The translations under genes were made by a program, and so were the position numbers. Positions 21,529 to 33,331 of a DNA stretch of 64,000 nt are shown piece by piece. The stretch is from NCBI GenBank assembly GCA_038503035.1, contig JAVSML010024005.1, positions 852,724-916,723 of the forward strand, read 5' to 3'. The DNA comes from Crocodylus rhombifer (Eukaryota; Chordata; Crocodylia; Crocodylidae). The notes under the pieces were generated by a model. It ran no database searches and was not told the DNA's origin. It saw only the letters and a list, made by a program, of their open reading frames with translations. Position 1 is the stretch's first letter; each line of letters begins with the position of its first letter.

Positions 21529-21679
21529 AATTGAGTTTCTGCGACATTTGAGAAGTTTCTTCCAGATTATGTTTAAGATTGAAACCAAATCATCTGATGA
21601 AGAGCGCAAAGGTGGAGAGAAAGTCTTAATGACATGTGTTGGCATTGGATTTTCCAACCTTAACAAGACAATAAAGTGA
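21529..21679 (+). CDS. RCL1: RCL1 last coding exon with stop codon
   Basis: After the acceptor CTTTTTCTCTTCTTCAG (ending 21528), the first base completes the split Thr codon and the frame continues IEFLRHLRSFFQIMFKIETK, then an acidic and lysine-rich stretch, then VLMTCVGIGFSNLNKTIK and TGA at 21677-21679. With the previous exon this gives 84 residues, equal to the corresponding part of human RCL1 as I know it. The variable segment around SSDEERKGGEK is a surface loop in the cyclase fold (family inference). An AATAAA hexamer at 21670-21675 overlaps the last codons. Downstream context is 3' UTR. Confidence 0.97.
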
Positions 21680-22039
21680 TAAACATCTGCTGAAATACTG
21701 AAATGTAAAGTCAAAAGTGATGCAAAAAAGATTTGGTTTAACTTTGTAGATATAAAATGTTCGTGCCTGTACCATTTTCCTTTTCCCCCCAGGCTTAAGG
21801 GTTGCTGTTACTGACTTGAAAAATATTTAGTTTTCACTTTTACCTTTTTTGTGAAAAAGTTAATGAGGGAAAAGCAAGAAAACTGACCACAAGAGAAATA
21901 TGATGCAAAATGATGTACCAAAATGGAGGTGGAGTTGTAAGGCCACTTTAAAGTAGCACCTAAACTGAGGCAAGGTACAAGCTAGGGCAAGTCACTGGTT
22001 TATAGATTTCACATACGGAGAGTTTGTCAAGTGCCTTGA

Positions 22040-22137
22040 TCCTGCAAACACTCATGTAGTCCCATGATCTTCAACAGGACTTTGCTCAAACAAATGAAAG
22101 CTACACATATGGAAGTGTTTGTAAGACTGCGGCCTGA
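22040..22137. repeat. Imperfect palindromic ancient repeat
   Basis: The left half has GATCCTGCAAACACT and AGTCCCATGATCTTCAA; the right half has AGTGTTTGTAAGACTGCGGCC. This resembles an old sauropsid inverted-repeat element centred on a CCCAT-GACTTCAA-like motif. Identification is by pattern only. Confidence 0.5.
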
Positions 22138-22699
22138 GTCTTGTATGGAGACTCTGGCTCTTGAATAAGAGCCTTCAGGTGCATGCAGAAGCTCCTCAAG
22201 ATTCACTAGCTTTGGATCAAATCCTAAGCATTCAGATTCAGTGCACTGTAGGTCTGGGGAATAAGGAAAAAATAAATGCCACGTAACTTCTAAAATATAG
22301 TGAAAGATGCATCTGCCTGTACTAGGCTCAATCAGTCCTCTTCCACCAGGTTGGAAGGAGAAATCTTTTGACAGAGTATTTTATCTGTAAACTGTGTTAT
22401 TTCAGATGTTTTTTCACTGGCAGAGCAACTGTCCCAATTTGTTCATTGTACGTTATTGCCATATGCTCCAGAATGGAGTTGCTGTGACCATTGGGGAAAG
22501 AAAACAACCTGGCTTCATAACTGCAAGATAAAGCTGCGTGTGGTCTTGTGTAACTGCTCTTTCCGTGGGGGAAAGGAAGTTTGCCTGGAATTTCTGTCCT
22601 AAAATCTGATGGGGGCATCTCAGGGCATTTATACACATACATTTGTCTGCTCTGGAATGGATTTAATTAATTGAGTCTGCAGAGCATGCAAGCTGATGT

Positions 22700-22885
22700 G
22701 CCTGGCGCTGCATCACATGCATTTGTATAAACAGCAAAATGCACATCAGCACTGAGAAAATGGCAGCAGTGCCCTTTTGAACTAAAATACTTTGATGTGT
22801 TTTAGTTCAAAAGTGCCGCCACCATTTTCTGAGCACTGACATGCATTTCGCTGTTTATACAAATGTATGCACCTCAGTGCGAGGC
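22700..22885. mobile_element. Palindromic MITE-like element
   Basis: Two arms of about 90 bp (22700-22789 and 22798-22885) are inverted copies with a loop of about 8 bp. Matching blocks include ATTTGTATAAACAGC/GCTGTTTATACAAAT, AGAAAATGG/CCATTTTCT and TTTTGAACTAAAA/TTTTAGTTCAAAA. Identity by eye is over 80%. No target duplication was identified, so the class is open. As RNA it would form a long hairpin. Confidence 0.85.
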
Positions 22886-23842
22886 TTAAGTATGTGTACA
22901 AATGCCTTCAGATTCCCAAATGATGAAAGGCCCTAATGGGAACACGGCAGAGGTACTGAGTAAATGCCATGAAACCTGTTGGAGTTAAGTAAAGAACTCT
23001 CAGGGAAAAGAGAAGTCTTTACACTTGCCTACAAGTTGAAGTAGCCTATATTCATATTTAGAATCACATCAGAGGGTCAGTCATGTGAGCTGCCCTTCTT
23101 ATCTATGCTTCCCCATGACAGCTGCACTTGAGAAGCTCAGAAAAACAGACAAGTAGTGGGCAGATCAGTCCCTAGAAGGAATCTGTTTAGTGAAGGTGCC
23201 TGTTCCGCAAGCTCTTTTAGGAATCATTTGGCCCAGTAGGGCACAGAAGGGCTAGAAGTCATGCATAGAGTATTGTGGGATTGCTGTTGCTGGGCTTCTT
23301 GTGCTAGGTCATGCAGCATTCAGGTAAGTTCTGAAGGAGAGGAGGGCAGGATAGACAGAAGCTCAGTCCCAGAGCTCTGCTCAGAATAGCTTCTGGGGCC
23401 AGGATTGCTGCCAGAGGATGGGCTTGAAGGGTTTTAATGTGGATAGTTGGAAGGTTTAGGCTACAGGACAGCCCTGCAGGTAGTGTTGTAGGCAAATCCA
23501 CTGAGCATGGCTGGTGTAAAATTAAACCACATGAAAAACTGGAGCAAGTAAAACTGGAGCAAGTACAACTGACTGTGTTATAATGGTCTTTTATTTAACC
23601 TTTAAACATGCAAAATACTTTGATCAATATAGTTTTTACTCCACTAGAAGATACAGTGATATTATAACATCTTTATCAATTATCGTTGTAAGATGTGTAT
23701 CCCTCTCTCTGATAGAGATGTGTTGTTCCCATGCAGGAATTTGAAAAAAGTTAGATATTTGATTGGGGTTTTTTTAGAGGCTGTAGTCTAATTTTTGTAC
23801 TGGTTTTGTACCTATCTGCCTACATAAGTTTCTGCCTCCAGG

Positions 23843-23853
23843 AATAAAATAAA
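23843..23853 (+). terminator. RCL1: Distal candidate polyadenylation signal of RCL1
   Basis: Two overlapping AATAAA hexamers followed by a T-rich stretch (TCTATTTTTCATAC, then TTTCTTCCTTTTC). This is the strongest poly(A) context after the RCL1 stop, about 2.16 kb downstream of it. Confidence 0.5.
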
Positions 23854-24337
23854 ATCTATTTTTCATACATTAAGCTTTCTTCCTTTTCATTAGATTTTCC
23901 CTCAGGCCAGTAATCTGATATTTCAAAAGATAAATGGAACCTTTGGACTGGCATGCCTGAGGCTCTTGCCGCCTTCAAGAACTTCTGGGAGGAGCAAAAT
24001 GGATCCAGCTTGTTTTACAGCACACTGTGGGGAAGCCGTTCTTAAAAATGGAAGTGCTGGAGCAATTTGCGATATCTTGCATATCAGTGAAGGAAACTGT
24101 GAGATCTAGTGTATGCCCCAATACAGCCTGATTGATTTGCTGTAGCTGAAAAGCATGTCATTTCTTCACTGATATTTTGGGAACATGCCAAAAATGCTGC
24201 AGCTTTTGTCATATAATAAAGAATATGTTACTCAACCCCACTGGGGCCAGGCTGTGTAAATCAGCGTTTGGAACTGTGCCCCTACTGCTGAACACCTGAC
24301 TAGGGCACTCAGTTTCTAGATAGTCTGTGGAGGTCTT

Positions 24338-24596
24338 GGGACAAGTCTATATTCCAGTTGCTGCTATGACTTGTATACGTTAGACATACCAGAACTAGCT
24401 TAGCTACATGGAGCTCAGCATAGCCTGCAAGACTGACCTAAGGAGCAAGGTAAATGTCTGGGCAGCTAGCCCACCCTAAGATCAACGCTGCTGTTGCTAT
24501 ACTGCTAGGAGTACCCATACCATAGAGTTTGAAGCTGGCTCACATATGTCTATGCTAAGCTGTAGTTGCAACAATAGTTGCAAATAGGACAAGCCC
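24338..24596. mobile_element. Small inverted-repeat element (259 bp)
   Basis: The left end GGGACAAGTCTATATT and the right end (GGGCTTGTCCTATTTG on the minus strand) form a weak terminal inverted repeat related to the GGGCATGTCTACACAT group in this window. The interior is non-coding and no clear target duplication is visible. Confidence 0.45.
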
Positions 24597-24840
24597 ATGT
24601 TTCTCAACCAGGGTTCCATGTGATTCTTTTAAGGGTGCTGCTCCTTTCTTGGTTTTTTGCAGTGAGGCTCCTCCATGCCCTGAATTGCCCAGGGGCCCCA
24701 GTGGCAGCCCTACCCCTCTGCTGATTGGTTGAGAGGGCTGCCCTTCAGGGTGGCCTCACCCCTCACTGCTAATTAGCCAAGGGGGAGCAGTGGGTAGCTG
24801 CCATCTTGGATCCCTCTCTGTGTAGGTTCCTACTGGTAGG
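24597..24840. mobile_element. hAT-like fragment, left end only
   Basis: It starts CATGTTTCTCAACCAGGGTT, a decayed Charlie-type terminus, followed by TTTTAAGGGTGCTGC. The same internal motif occurs in the fragment at 56868. No right terminus was found. Confidence 0.45.
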
Positions 24841-26350
24841 TATCCAGACACCTATACATAATTAACAAGAAAAAACAGATTCCAAATAGGAATCCATAGT
24901 GTCAAAACCATTCTGACCCATTGTGGGGGTTTTTTGAGTGCTTTGCAATGGAGTAATTTGCTTTTTTACTTTTCCATAATCAGAAAACAAGTGAAAGCTA
25001 AGAGCTAGCATTTCCTGAGGCAGGCCATATACCTAAAATGTTGCACACCATGGCCATAGGCTGCATACAAAACATAAGACTCCTACATTGCAACATGTGA
25101 ACTTCCTATTGTATTTTGTTCCTCCCCCATTTGTAGTATGGCTTCTTTGATGATAATTGTTTCCAGTAGTTGTCTGGGGACTAATGTTATCAGATCGACT
25201 CTTAGTGCCTTGGTCTTTAATCACAACTAGATGTTTCAGATAAAGCTGTTTAGAAGACTGTGTTCTTTCAGGTAAAATAATCCATTTTGTTGTAAAGTCT
25301 GATTGAGGTGACTTAAGTTACCTTGAGACGTCTTTAATGTAGTTTCAGCAGTAAGGCTAGCTACTGGTAGAACCTTGGCTGAGTTTCTAATGTACAATTT
25401 TGCAAATCCTTTCCACATGCAGGGTTATGCATGTGGAGAGTGAAAAGCTGTGATGCCCTTAACCTCATGAACTACCCTGCAATTCTCATCTTTACTTTCT
25501 CCTTCCAAGGCTTGTTGCTGCTTTGGTGTCCTGATAATCTTCCTTTAGCATATAGAGAGATTTTTCTTCTCACACATATATAAGACCAGATCCTTGCCTC
25601 TGCTATAGGCACTTTTTAACCACTGAGGAAAGCAAATCAAAATGGAAGGGCAACATGGCAAAAGTGATTGTGTGTTGTCTTGGAAGTATTGCTTAGGGAT
25701 GTGAACAGCTAAACAATTAATTGTTTAAACAGTAAGCCTGATAACCAGCTATAGCTTACCACTTATCATTCAGCATGGGATGGAGTGCAGTCTGACAGGG
25801 AGGGTGGGGAAGGGAAACTGTATAGTGCCCCAGCAGGAACCAGAAAGCAGCAGAGCAGATGGGAGGGAGGGACGGGGGACAACACGACTATTATCTATAG
25901 CTAGGCTCTGTGGACCCTGGTGCAACCATTTGCAGCCTCCCCACCGCCTGCCACAAGCAACTCAGGCTCCAGGCAGGCCCCTGCTGCCTGCCACAGAGCT
26001 TGGGCTGCTTATGGCAGGCAGCAGGGAGGCTGCAAGCAGCTGTGCTAGGGTTTGTGGAGCCTACCTATAAGTACTAGTCCCCGCTCCCCTCCTCATTCCT
26101 CCCTCCCTCCCTCCCTCCCTCCCTCCTGCCTGCTCTGGGGTTGCTATACTGATTCATCATTTAACCATTGTATTGACAATAGATTAAATGGGGGGGCGGG
26201 GTTGGTTTAATCAGTATTTATATCCCTATTGGCTTCCTCCTGTTGTATAGTAGGATGCTATAGAGGGACTATAGTGGAATGACGGAATTGCATGCATCTG
26301 AAAAAAGGACATGTTCCTAGGACCTAGGTACTCTGTATGTGGTGCATCCT
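24841..26350. other. Intergenic, no gene seen
   Basis: No exon or RNA gene was recognised. A CCCT microsatellite (26099-26127) lies in it. A GC-rich segment (about 25770-26090) gives an open frame (25780-26070 +) with no recognisable domain; it looks like repeat-derived low-information sequence. Confidence 0.6.
26099..26127. repeat. (CCCT)n microsatellite
   Basis: About seven CCCT units in a row, flanked by C/T-rich DNA. Confidence 0.95.
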
Positions 26351-26530
26351 GGGCATGTCTACATGTGGGCTTTAATGCACATTAGCCTATTTTAATGAGC
26401 ATTAAAGTGTCAGAAAAAACCTATGCTCTTTAGCTAATGCACATCCAAATAGGCTAATGTGCATTTTTCTAGTACCTCGCAATAGAGGTACTAGATTTAA
26501 TGTGCATTAATTGAACATGTAGATGGGCCC
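26351..26530. mobile_element. Small inverted-repeat element (180 bp)
   Basis: The left end is GGGCATGTCTACATGT; the right end, read on the minus strand, is GGGCCCATCTACATGT, a clear terminal inverted repeat. Internal inverted motifs include AATGCACATTAGCCTATT and its partner AATAGGCTAATGTGCATT, and CTAGTACCTC / GAGGTACTAG. There is no coding sequence. The target duplication is not obvious. Confidence 0.8.
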
Positions 26531-28192
26531 ACTTGTGTATCTTGTGGAGCGGTGGTAAAGAACATCCATTCTACTCCCACCCACTCTAATAAGGAAGGTC
26601 AGGCAGACTATTTTGTTGAACTTGGATACTGGTGGGGGAGTTCTAGTTATGGGTTTCCATTTCTCCCAGGTGAGGGAAGGAAACAGGAGGGAGCAGGCCC
26701 TCTTTCTCCTGGAGGGGCAGGATAACTAAAAAAGGGGACAAATTTGTTCATGGCAAGTGCTGGGGGTCTTCTATCTTGGGTAATTAGGTATCACTTGTTC
26801 CAGCCCTTCCCTTCAATAGGTGGAGCAAGCACTTTAAACTCCCCAAGTAGACAAGTGGTCCATGTCATCCTGTTTCATATTCTACTTAGTAAGTCCTCAT
26901 TTGCCAGCCAGTGAAGATGAAGGGAGATGAGCTTCCTCAGTATTAGGAAAGGTAGAAAAGAACCATTATTCTTCTGTTTTCAGTGGGAATGAAGAGCTGC
27001 CTGCCTCCTGCATTCCCTCTTAGTTGAACCTCTGCACATATTTAGCTTTTTGGGCAGATGCTAAAGCATATGCACCTGAAAAGTTACTAGCAAAGCACAA
27101 AAGGACAGGACCAAGGAACATGTTTCCTGCTTGATTTGTTGTCCTTTGTTCACTCTTTTGGAGCTGATGCTAAGGTGGCTACAATAAATAAAAAGTCTTT
27201 CAAATTAATCATGGCTGCACCCATGACTGTATGGATTGTGCGCTTAAACATGCTTCAAGACAGAACAGACATTTGGTTAATTAAGAAGTGTTACAGTCTA
27301 TTTCAAAGAACTGGAACCAAGATCTCCTAAATTCCAGACCCAGCTTTGGGCAAAAATAGTCTTTTTACCCAGAAAATGTAGATAATATCTACTGACTTTG
27401 TGGTTTTTAATATTTGTAAACACCTTACAGCTAGATAGTTTATATATTGTCTTGTAAAAGACCTGCTTGCCTCTGGGGCAAGACACATTTCCATGTCAAA
27501 GTACTGTAGGAGGAATGTCAAGCCAACTAATGAAGTGAAGAGATATACCTCCCCATAAGTATATAGCTACATAACTTTCTACTTAAGAATGTGTCCCTGA
27601 GGTTACTTTGGTAAAATTGCCGAGACTTTTGTGACACTATATGGACAGGCTTGCATTATTTATTTTCCTTAATATATACAGATGACAGGTGGTGCTCAGC
27701 TGTTTTCTGAATGAAAACAAATCTTTCTCCACAAATCTTTCTCCAGCTTGACGGTCTCTTCAGCCATGAGGTAACAAATATGTGAACAAACAAGGACAGA
27801 TCATCATCTAACAGGATGGGGCCGAGTCTCCTAGACAACTATTTCTGCATGCGAAAAACATGAAGAAATAGTATCATTATTTCAGTGTTGAAACTTTAGC
27901 TTCTGGCAAATACTGCTCTTGTCGGCATGATTAATCTTTCTAACATTTGCAGACAGCTATAAGGCTCCTATTTCAGCTAAGGGGCTGGTTAGTTCCAATC
28001 AGATGTGCTTCCCACTGTGTATTAGCAAAGGCTTCTTATCAACTTTATCTCTTTTCTGTAAACATAGTAAATAAAGCTATTATGCCCTAGGTTGGAAGGG
28101 GTTCTTTGAATGAGAACACTCAGATGCCACTATAGAGTACAGAATCGAGCTTAATTAATTATGCTGCAAGCTGGTAGCTACAGACAATAGGC
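26531..28192. other. Intergenic, no gene seen
   Basis: AT-rich unique-looking sequence. No exon, RNA gene or repeat was recognised. Confidence 0.6.
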
Positions 28193-28800
28193 CATGGGTG
28201 GGCAAAATGTGGCCCGTGAAGCAGATACAGTCCACCAAGGGATTTTATGTGTCCCAGGGCAGGTCGCTCAGCCCTGTCCAGTCCAGGGACAGGGAGCATG
28301 CCAGGTGCAAGTGATGCAGCAGCTGGACTGTTTGCCCAGCTGCCGCTGCCAGTTCTCACCCCCCCTTCCCACCCCCACCCCAACCACTGTGGGTACTGGA
28401 TGGAGAGGGCAGGGGCAAGGTGTCCATGGAGACTGGCTGGGGATGCCTGCAGCAGGGTGCAGTCAGCTAGGTGGATGGGATGGGGCTGCTGGTGGGTGGG
28501 GAGTGCAGTCCAGGACTGGGATGAGCAGACAGGCACTGGGATCACAGGGCAGTCACAGTGCAGGGCAGGGTCTGGGGCAGAGCTACAATCTGCTCCCCAT
28601 GTGTCCCTGTGATGTGTGCCAGTTCTGCAGGCAGGGTATAAGAGTAGTGGATCATGGCTTTGCCCTGGGCCTTGGGTCCTAGCCCCATTATCCTGGCTCT
28701 GGCCCCATCCACCCATCCCGCTTCCAGACAGCACTCTTCACCTGCCTGTGGCCCCTGCAAAGCTAATCAGGCAACTCTGCAGTAAGCATCTCTTGTAGCT
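28193..28800. mobile_element. hAT-like non-autonomous element, left part
   Basis: It begins CATGGGTGGGCAAAATGTGG then CCCGTG, which matches a common sauropsid hAT terminus (of the type CAGGGGTGGGCAAACT). A G/C-rich non-coding interior follows. A decayed inverted counterpart, GGGCCACCATTTGGACCATC, occurs at about 29491-29516, so the element may extend to there and enclose the LINE fossil at 28800-29110. No matching 8-bp flanks were seen. Confidence 0.45.
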
Positions 28801-29110
28801 GTCCCCAATGAGTAGTGATCGGTAACTGCACCTCCACTAGGAGTTCCTTCACTGGCAAAGTCCCACAAGGATCTATTCTCTCAGTCCTTTACAATCTACC
28901 TTTGACCACGAGATGAAGTAGTCAGATGAGGTGGACTCGGGTGCCAGCAATATGTGAAGAACACACAATTCAACCTATCTTTATCACATATGACCACACC
29001 ACTACTACCAGGATGACTCTGTGCTTGGACAAGGTCAGCACCTGGATGAAAAATTGCTAGCTGCTTCTGAATCTGAGTAACACAGAAATAATGGTTGTGG
29101 GACGAAAAAA
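28800..29110 (+). mobile_element. L2/CR1-clade LINE fossil, reverse transcriptase fragment
   Basis: In broken frames on the + strand the order VPQGSI..LYN, then a degenerate ..NTQFNLSLS at the position of the catalytic (A)DDTQ box, then CLDKVSTWMK, matches the L2-type reverse transcriptase ([13 protein letters not shown]...YADDTQLY...CL..I..WM). It is very decayed, with many stops, and much older than the CR1 copies elsewhere in the window. Confidence 0.65.
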
Positions 29111-29519
29111 ACTTTTGATGAGTTTACGTTCTCTTGGTTGAAGGTATACAGCCAGAATCCATCAATTCATTCCATTTGGGTTGCTGGCTGCACTGGCACC
29201 CCTCCCATTGTGTACACACCGTGTGCATGGGCACCATCTCATCTTCCCTGCTGCACCATCCTTGTGGTCCTGCCCCTCTGCCCACCCACTGTTGCATTTC
29301 ACTCATAGGCTCCCTAGATTCATTCTCAGCTTCCCAACCACAGGCTACTGCACTGCACCTCACTGCCTCTAGGGGCAGGGGCAGGAAGTAGAAGTTGGAA
29401 GGCAGAGACTGCAGCTGCTGCAGCCAGAGTCATGGAGGGAGCAGTGGCTAGGGAGGGTGGATGGAGTCCAGGCGGCTCCAAGTTAACTCCTCATGGGCCA
29501 CCATTTGGACCATCTTGTT

Positions 29520-32500
29520 TTAAAGAACCAGACCTCTGGGACATGCAGAGTGTGACTCTGGATTCAGTGTTTTAGAAGCTTAAAAATGGCAGCAAGACCT
29601 GATGCAAGATTAGGAATGATCCTGCAACAGTCCATTTCACATTGAGAGATCTCCTTGTCGTCCTCTCACTCTGTGTTGAAAAACGGATCCAATTCCAAAT
29701 TGGATAAACAATTGCGAAAAACATCAACTATTTGCAATGGAACAATCACTTTTCCAGAACTTAAAATTACTTGCCAAGTTCCATTTTTGGGGTTTTTTTC
29801 CTCTTTTTTTTGCCAATGATTATTGATTGCAACAACAAACAACAATGCCTCTAGTTTTTCTATTCCCTGTTTTGTAACTCTTCAAATCTTAAGTGGCAGA
29901 ATGCAAAGTGATTCTCAGTGACTCTCAAACCCTTGAGAAATTACAGCATGCAGAAAAGTTGTAGGAGGAGGGAGGAGCCCTGATCTCGCTTCATTTTATT
30001 GCACTCAAAGGCAAAAAAAATAAGAAAGGTGAAAACATTAAAAATGTAAAATCTCAATTACAAACTAATGCATTTTTGAAGAACATAAAAAATGTCAGTG
30101 TCTAATGGTTCCATACTTTTCTCATGGCAAAATTACATGATTGCAAACAATAATGTCAAATGAAAAGTTTTCAAGTGGGTGCAAGAGAGAGGGATTTGGC
30201 TTGCTCTAGAGCACAGTATTATGGTTGTTACCACGGTTGCTGTAGCAAAAGGGAACTATGTTTTAACAACCATTTATTACTGATAATTTCTTCCTTTAAC
30301 TTCTTCCTTTTTCTTTTTTATGAAAGTCATATTAATTACCAGAAATGCCGCAGAACAGAGCCAGTGTAGCATTATTATGGTGGGTACTAATTTTAACAAC
30401 ATTCCATCCATTATTTTCTTTACATTCTCATTCTATTTAGCCCTAGAAGAGCATATTATCTATATATATAAACGGCTTCCTCCATCTGCCTCTATGTCTG
30501 TCCATAACACTCTTTAAATACAAATAGCTTGAATACTGTATGAGAGAGAACATTTGTTCTCCATCATTCTTGATAGGCAATTCACTAGTTATAAAGCATA
30601 AAAGAGCAATAGAGACCACAAATAAATATAGTTTACCTTTCTGTCAAACAGGTGAGTGAGACTAAATCTAATCCTTCATTCTATGCCATTGAGGCTAATG
30701 GGAGTTTTACCCTTGCCTCCAGTGGGAAAGCATAATACTTCCTATTTGGCAACAGCATTTCCTGCAGAATAAGTCAGACTGTAAGAACTGGCTGGTACAG
30801 GGAAATGTTGGTGAAAGGGACATGCAAGTTTTGTCATCGTTCTCGGAGTGAAGCTTGATGGGAAGAGTCAAGTTTATTATACAGTGATTTCAATCATCAA
30901 TATCCCTACTGCTAAAAATAATGGCAACAATTCATGGCCCAAAATAAAATGTAAGAAGAATTTGTGTTTGATATGATCATTGTGGTAGCTCTGCCTATAG
31001 GGCTGCCGGCTAAGCTTAGGACCGCCACCATCAAGAATCAAGCCCCATCCATCTGCTCTCATTCCATGGGCACCTAGTACAGCAATTAGGCAGAGGAGAT
31101 GGCTTGGAGAGATCCTGTATGCATTCCCCAGCACTGCTCTCAACTGCTGTAAGCTGTTTAAGGTATCTCATTGCTGTGCTTGGACATGCCTTGAGTGAGA
31201 TTAAGCGGGCAGGGTTTGTTTCTCAGCAGAAGTCCAAGATTTGGCAAGAAGGCAATTTAGACATGGCCTGTTATATACACCTTCAAGAAAAAGAAAAGAA
31301 AACTACCTTGATGTGGCCATTTGCCACTGTAGCCACTTTTCTTGTACATTGTACCTCTTTATCTATCCTTCCCTGTCTTTTCAGACTGTAGACCCTGTTG
31401 GCCTGCAGCAGCTAAACACATTTTGGAGGGAGCTGCAGTCTAAGTAAAGCAATTAACAGCGATGGCATATCAAATTGTGGTAAATGCCTGTGTCAATGAC
31501 CTGTTATTTTTTCATGCAGTTACCCAGGCATGTGTTCTGCATGTGGTGTTCCAAAGCTCTGGATAGAAACGTAGTAGTCCACAACTCTCATTAAACATTA
31601 CTTTATCACAAATGAAGTGCCACATACCTGCTATATCTATATTCTTGTCTATCCCTTTAAATTGCACATCCAAAGTATTGTTGCCAGTTATTTCTTAAAA
31701 CCTGGTCCTTCATTTCTTCTGTTCTCCAATTAGAAGACTGAAAACAAGAAGTAGTAATACATAAGTTGTTTGTTTCTTTCCTTAGTTGGAGAAGAAAAAA
31801 ATGTGCTGTTTATACAAGATTGACGCTAACCTAGAACATGGTTGAAGTTTTTCAGAGTGAATTAAATGTCTTTCCTTAAAATGGGTTCTTTGATAATGTG
31901 CCATTCATATTGCAGGTACCATATATGGGACTACTCCATAAACACTGGAAACGAATGATCAAGATATGATTACTAGGATTTACAGTAGGAGTAAAATAAT
32001 AAAGTCAGTAGTAGTGAAATTGTTTGGAGCAATGCATGGGCTTCTGAAATCTACCTGAAAAAAATTGAAACATTGCAACATTGTATATGAAAAAAATAAA
32101 ATAAAATACAGTATTAAAAATTACTCTCAGCAAACATGAAGTGTTACAAGTTGACCAGGCAGCAGAGTCTTTAGCAATAGAGTACCTGTAATTATGTCAT
32201 AAAGTTACCTGCAATCAACCAAACCCTAGCATTAAAAGTAGAATGCTAACCCTTAACCCCACTGAGACAAAACAACTAGGTTGCATAGCTCTGCAGAAGA
32301 ATTATTGCAATGACTCAGATTTGTTCATTGCTTTAAGGGAAAATAAAACTAAAATAGCTAGAAAAAGGGGCATGTTTTCCAGATTGGGCAGTCTCCAAAG
32401 AGATGCAACAGCTCCACAGGAGATTTAAGTAAGAGCCTTATTAACTTTATTTGTCTTGAGTGCTTGTATGAACGGTTTTGATTTAAGACCCCTATGGATC

Positions 32501-33323
32501 AGGTTCCTTTGTGTACCTATAGATCAAGCATAGCATGAGCTCTGGCAGTACCATTTTCCCCAGAATGTCCAGTTTCTGACAGATCAGTTATTTGTGTAAG
32601 GGAATAGATCAAGTCTTTATGCCTGTTCAGGTTTGGAGGGTTCTACTGATTGTCAATAAGAATCTGTTGATTCAATCCATTGATTCTAGTGGCAAGTTTT
32701 GTGATAAAATCACAGGTCCACTAGGAACTGACACTTAAGCATCCATTAGATGGTGGAAAAGTCTGTAGTTAGTGCCCTAGTCCACATTTGAACTGGTAAC
32801 CTATTTGTGAAAAATTCTGTGTTCTTTACTAGTCTTCCTGGGATTTACCTGAATGTTTCCATGCTCAAGAAATAAGTGAGAGGAAATCAGACTAAATTCC
32901 AGCATGTTGTGTTTTTGGGTGCACAGTTTTCCTCACTTGTGCACCCAAATGCAACTTACTTGTGATATAAAATATTCCTCATCAGTAATCACTACGATGG
33001 ATAAGACAGGATGTGGATGAGTGTGGAAGGCTAAGAGAAGTTCCTGAAAATAACCTTATAATGCGCATTCTAATGTGAATAATAATTGTAATGACCCTGT
33101 TTGCAAATAAATCACAGGAAGTGTTTCAGGAATTGGGAGATTCCTATTTCCAATTACAGTTCCAGTTGCTTAACAGGAAAAGGCACTGAAGCTGTGACTA
33201 AAAAGTATTTGAAAAATACCTATTACTATCTCTTCCCCCCAGTTCAGTGACATTAATTTATAAAGTTTAAGGGAGATGCTAATGTGGTTTTCTAACTATA
33301 CTATTTCCAATTAAATTGGTGGA
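29520..33323. other. Intergenic, no gene seen
   Basis: AT-rich sequence with no recognised exon or RNA gene. Short motifs such as CATTGAGGCTAATGGGAGTT near 30690 resemble old palindromic sauropsid repeats but are too decayed to delimit. Confidence 0.6.
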
Positions 33324-33331
33324 GATAGAAG

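Larger units (their letters stand above)
21680..23870 (+). other. RCL1: Probable RCL1 3' UTR and near-downstream region
   Basis: No coding signal follows the stop. Candidate poly(A) signals are AATAAA at 22271-22276 and the paired AATAAA at 23843-23848 and 23848-23853. A UTR ending after the distal pair would be about 2.2 kb and would include the long palindrome at 22700-22885. Which site is used cannot be told from sequence. Confidence 0.55.

Noticed and set aside
28193..29516. Single 1.3-kb hAT element spanning the whole interval
   Set aside because: The left end is convincing but the right end is badly decayed and the 8-bp flanks (CAATAGGC and TTTTAAAG) do not match, so only the left part was annotated.
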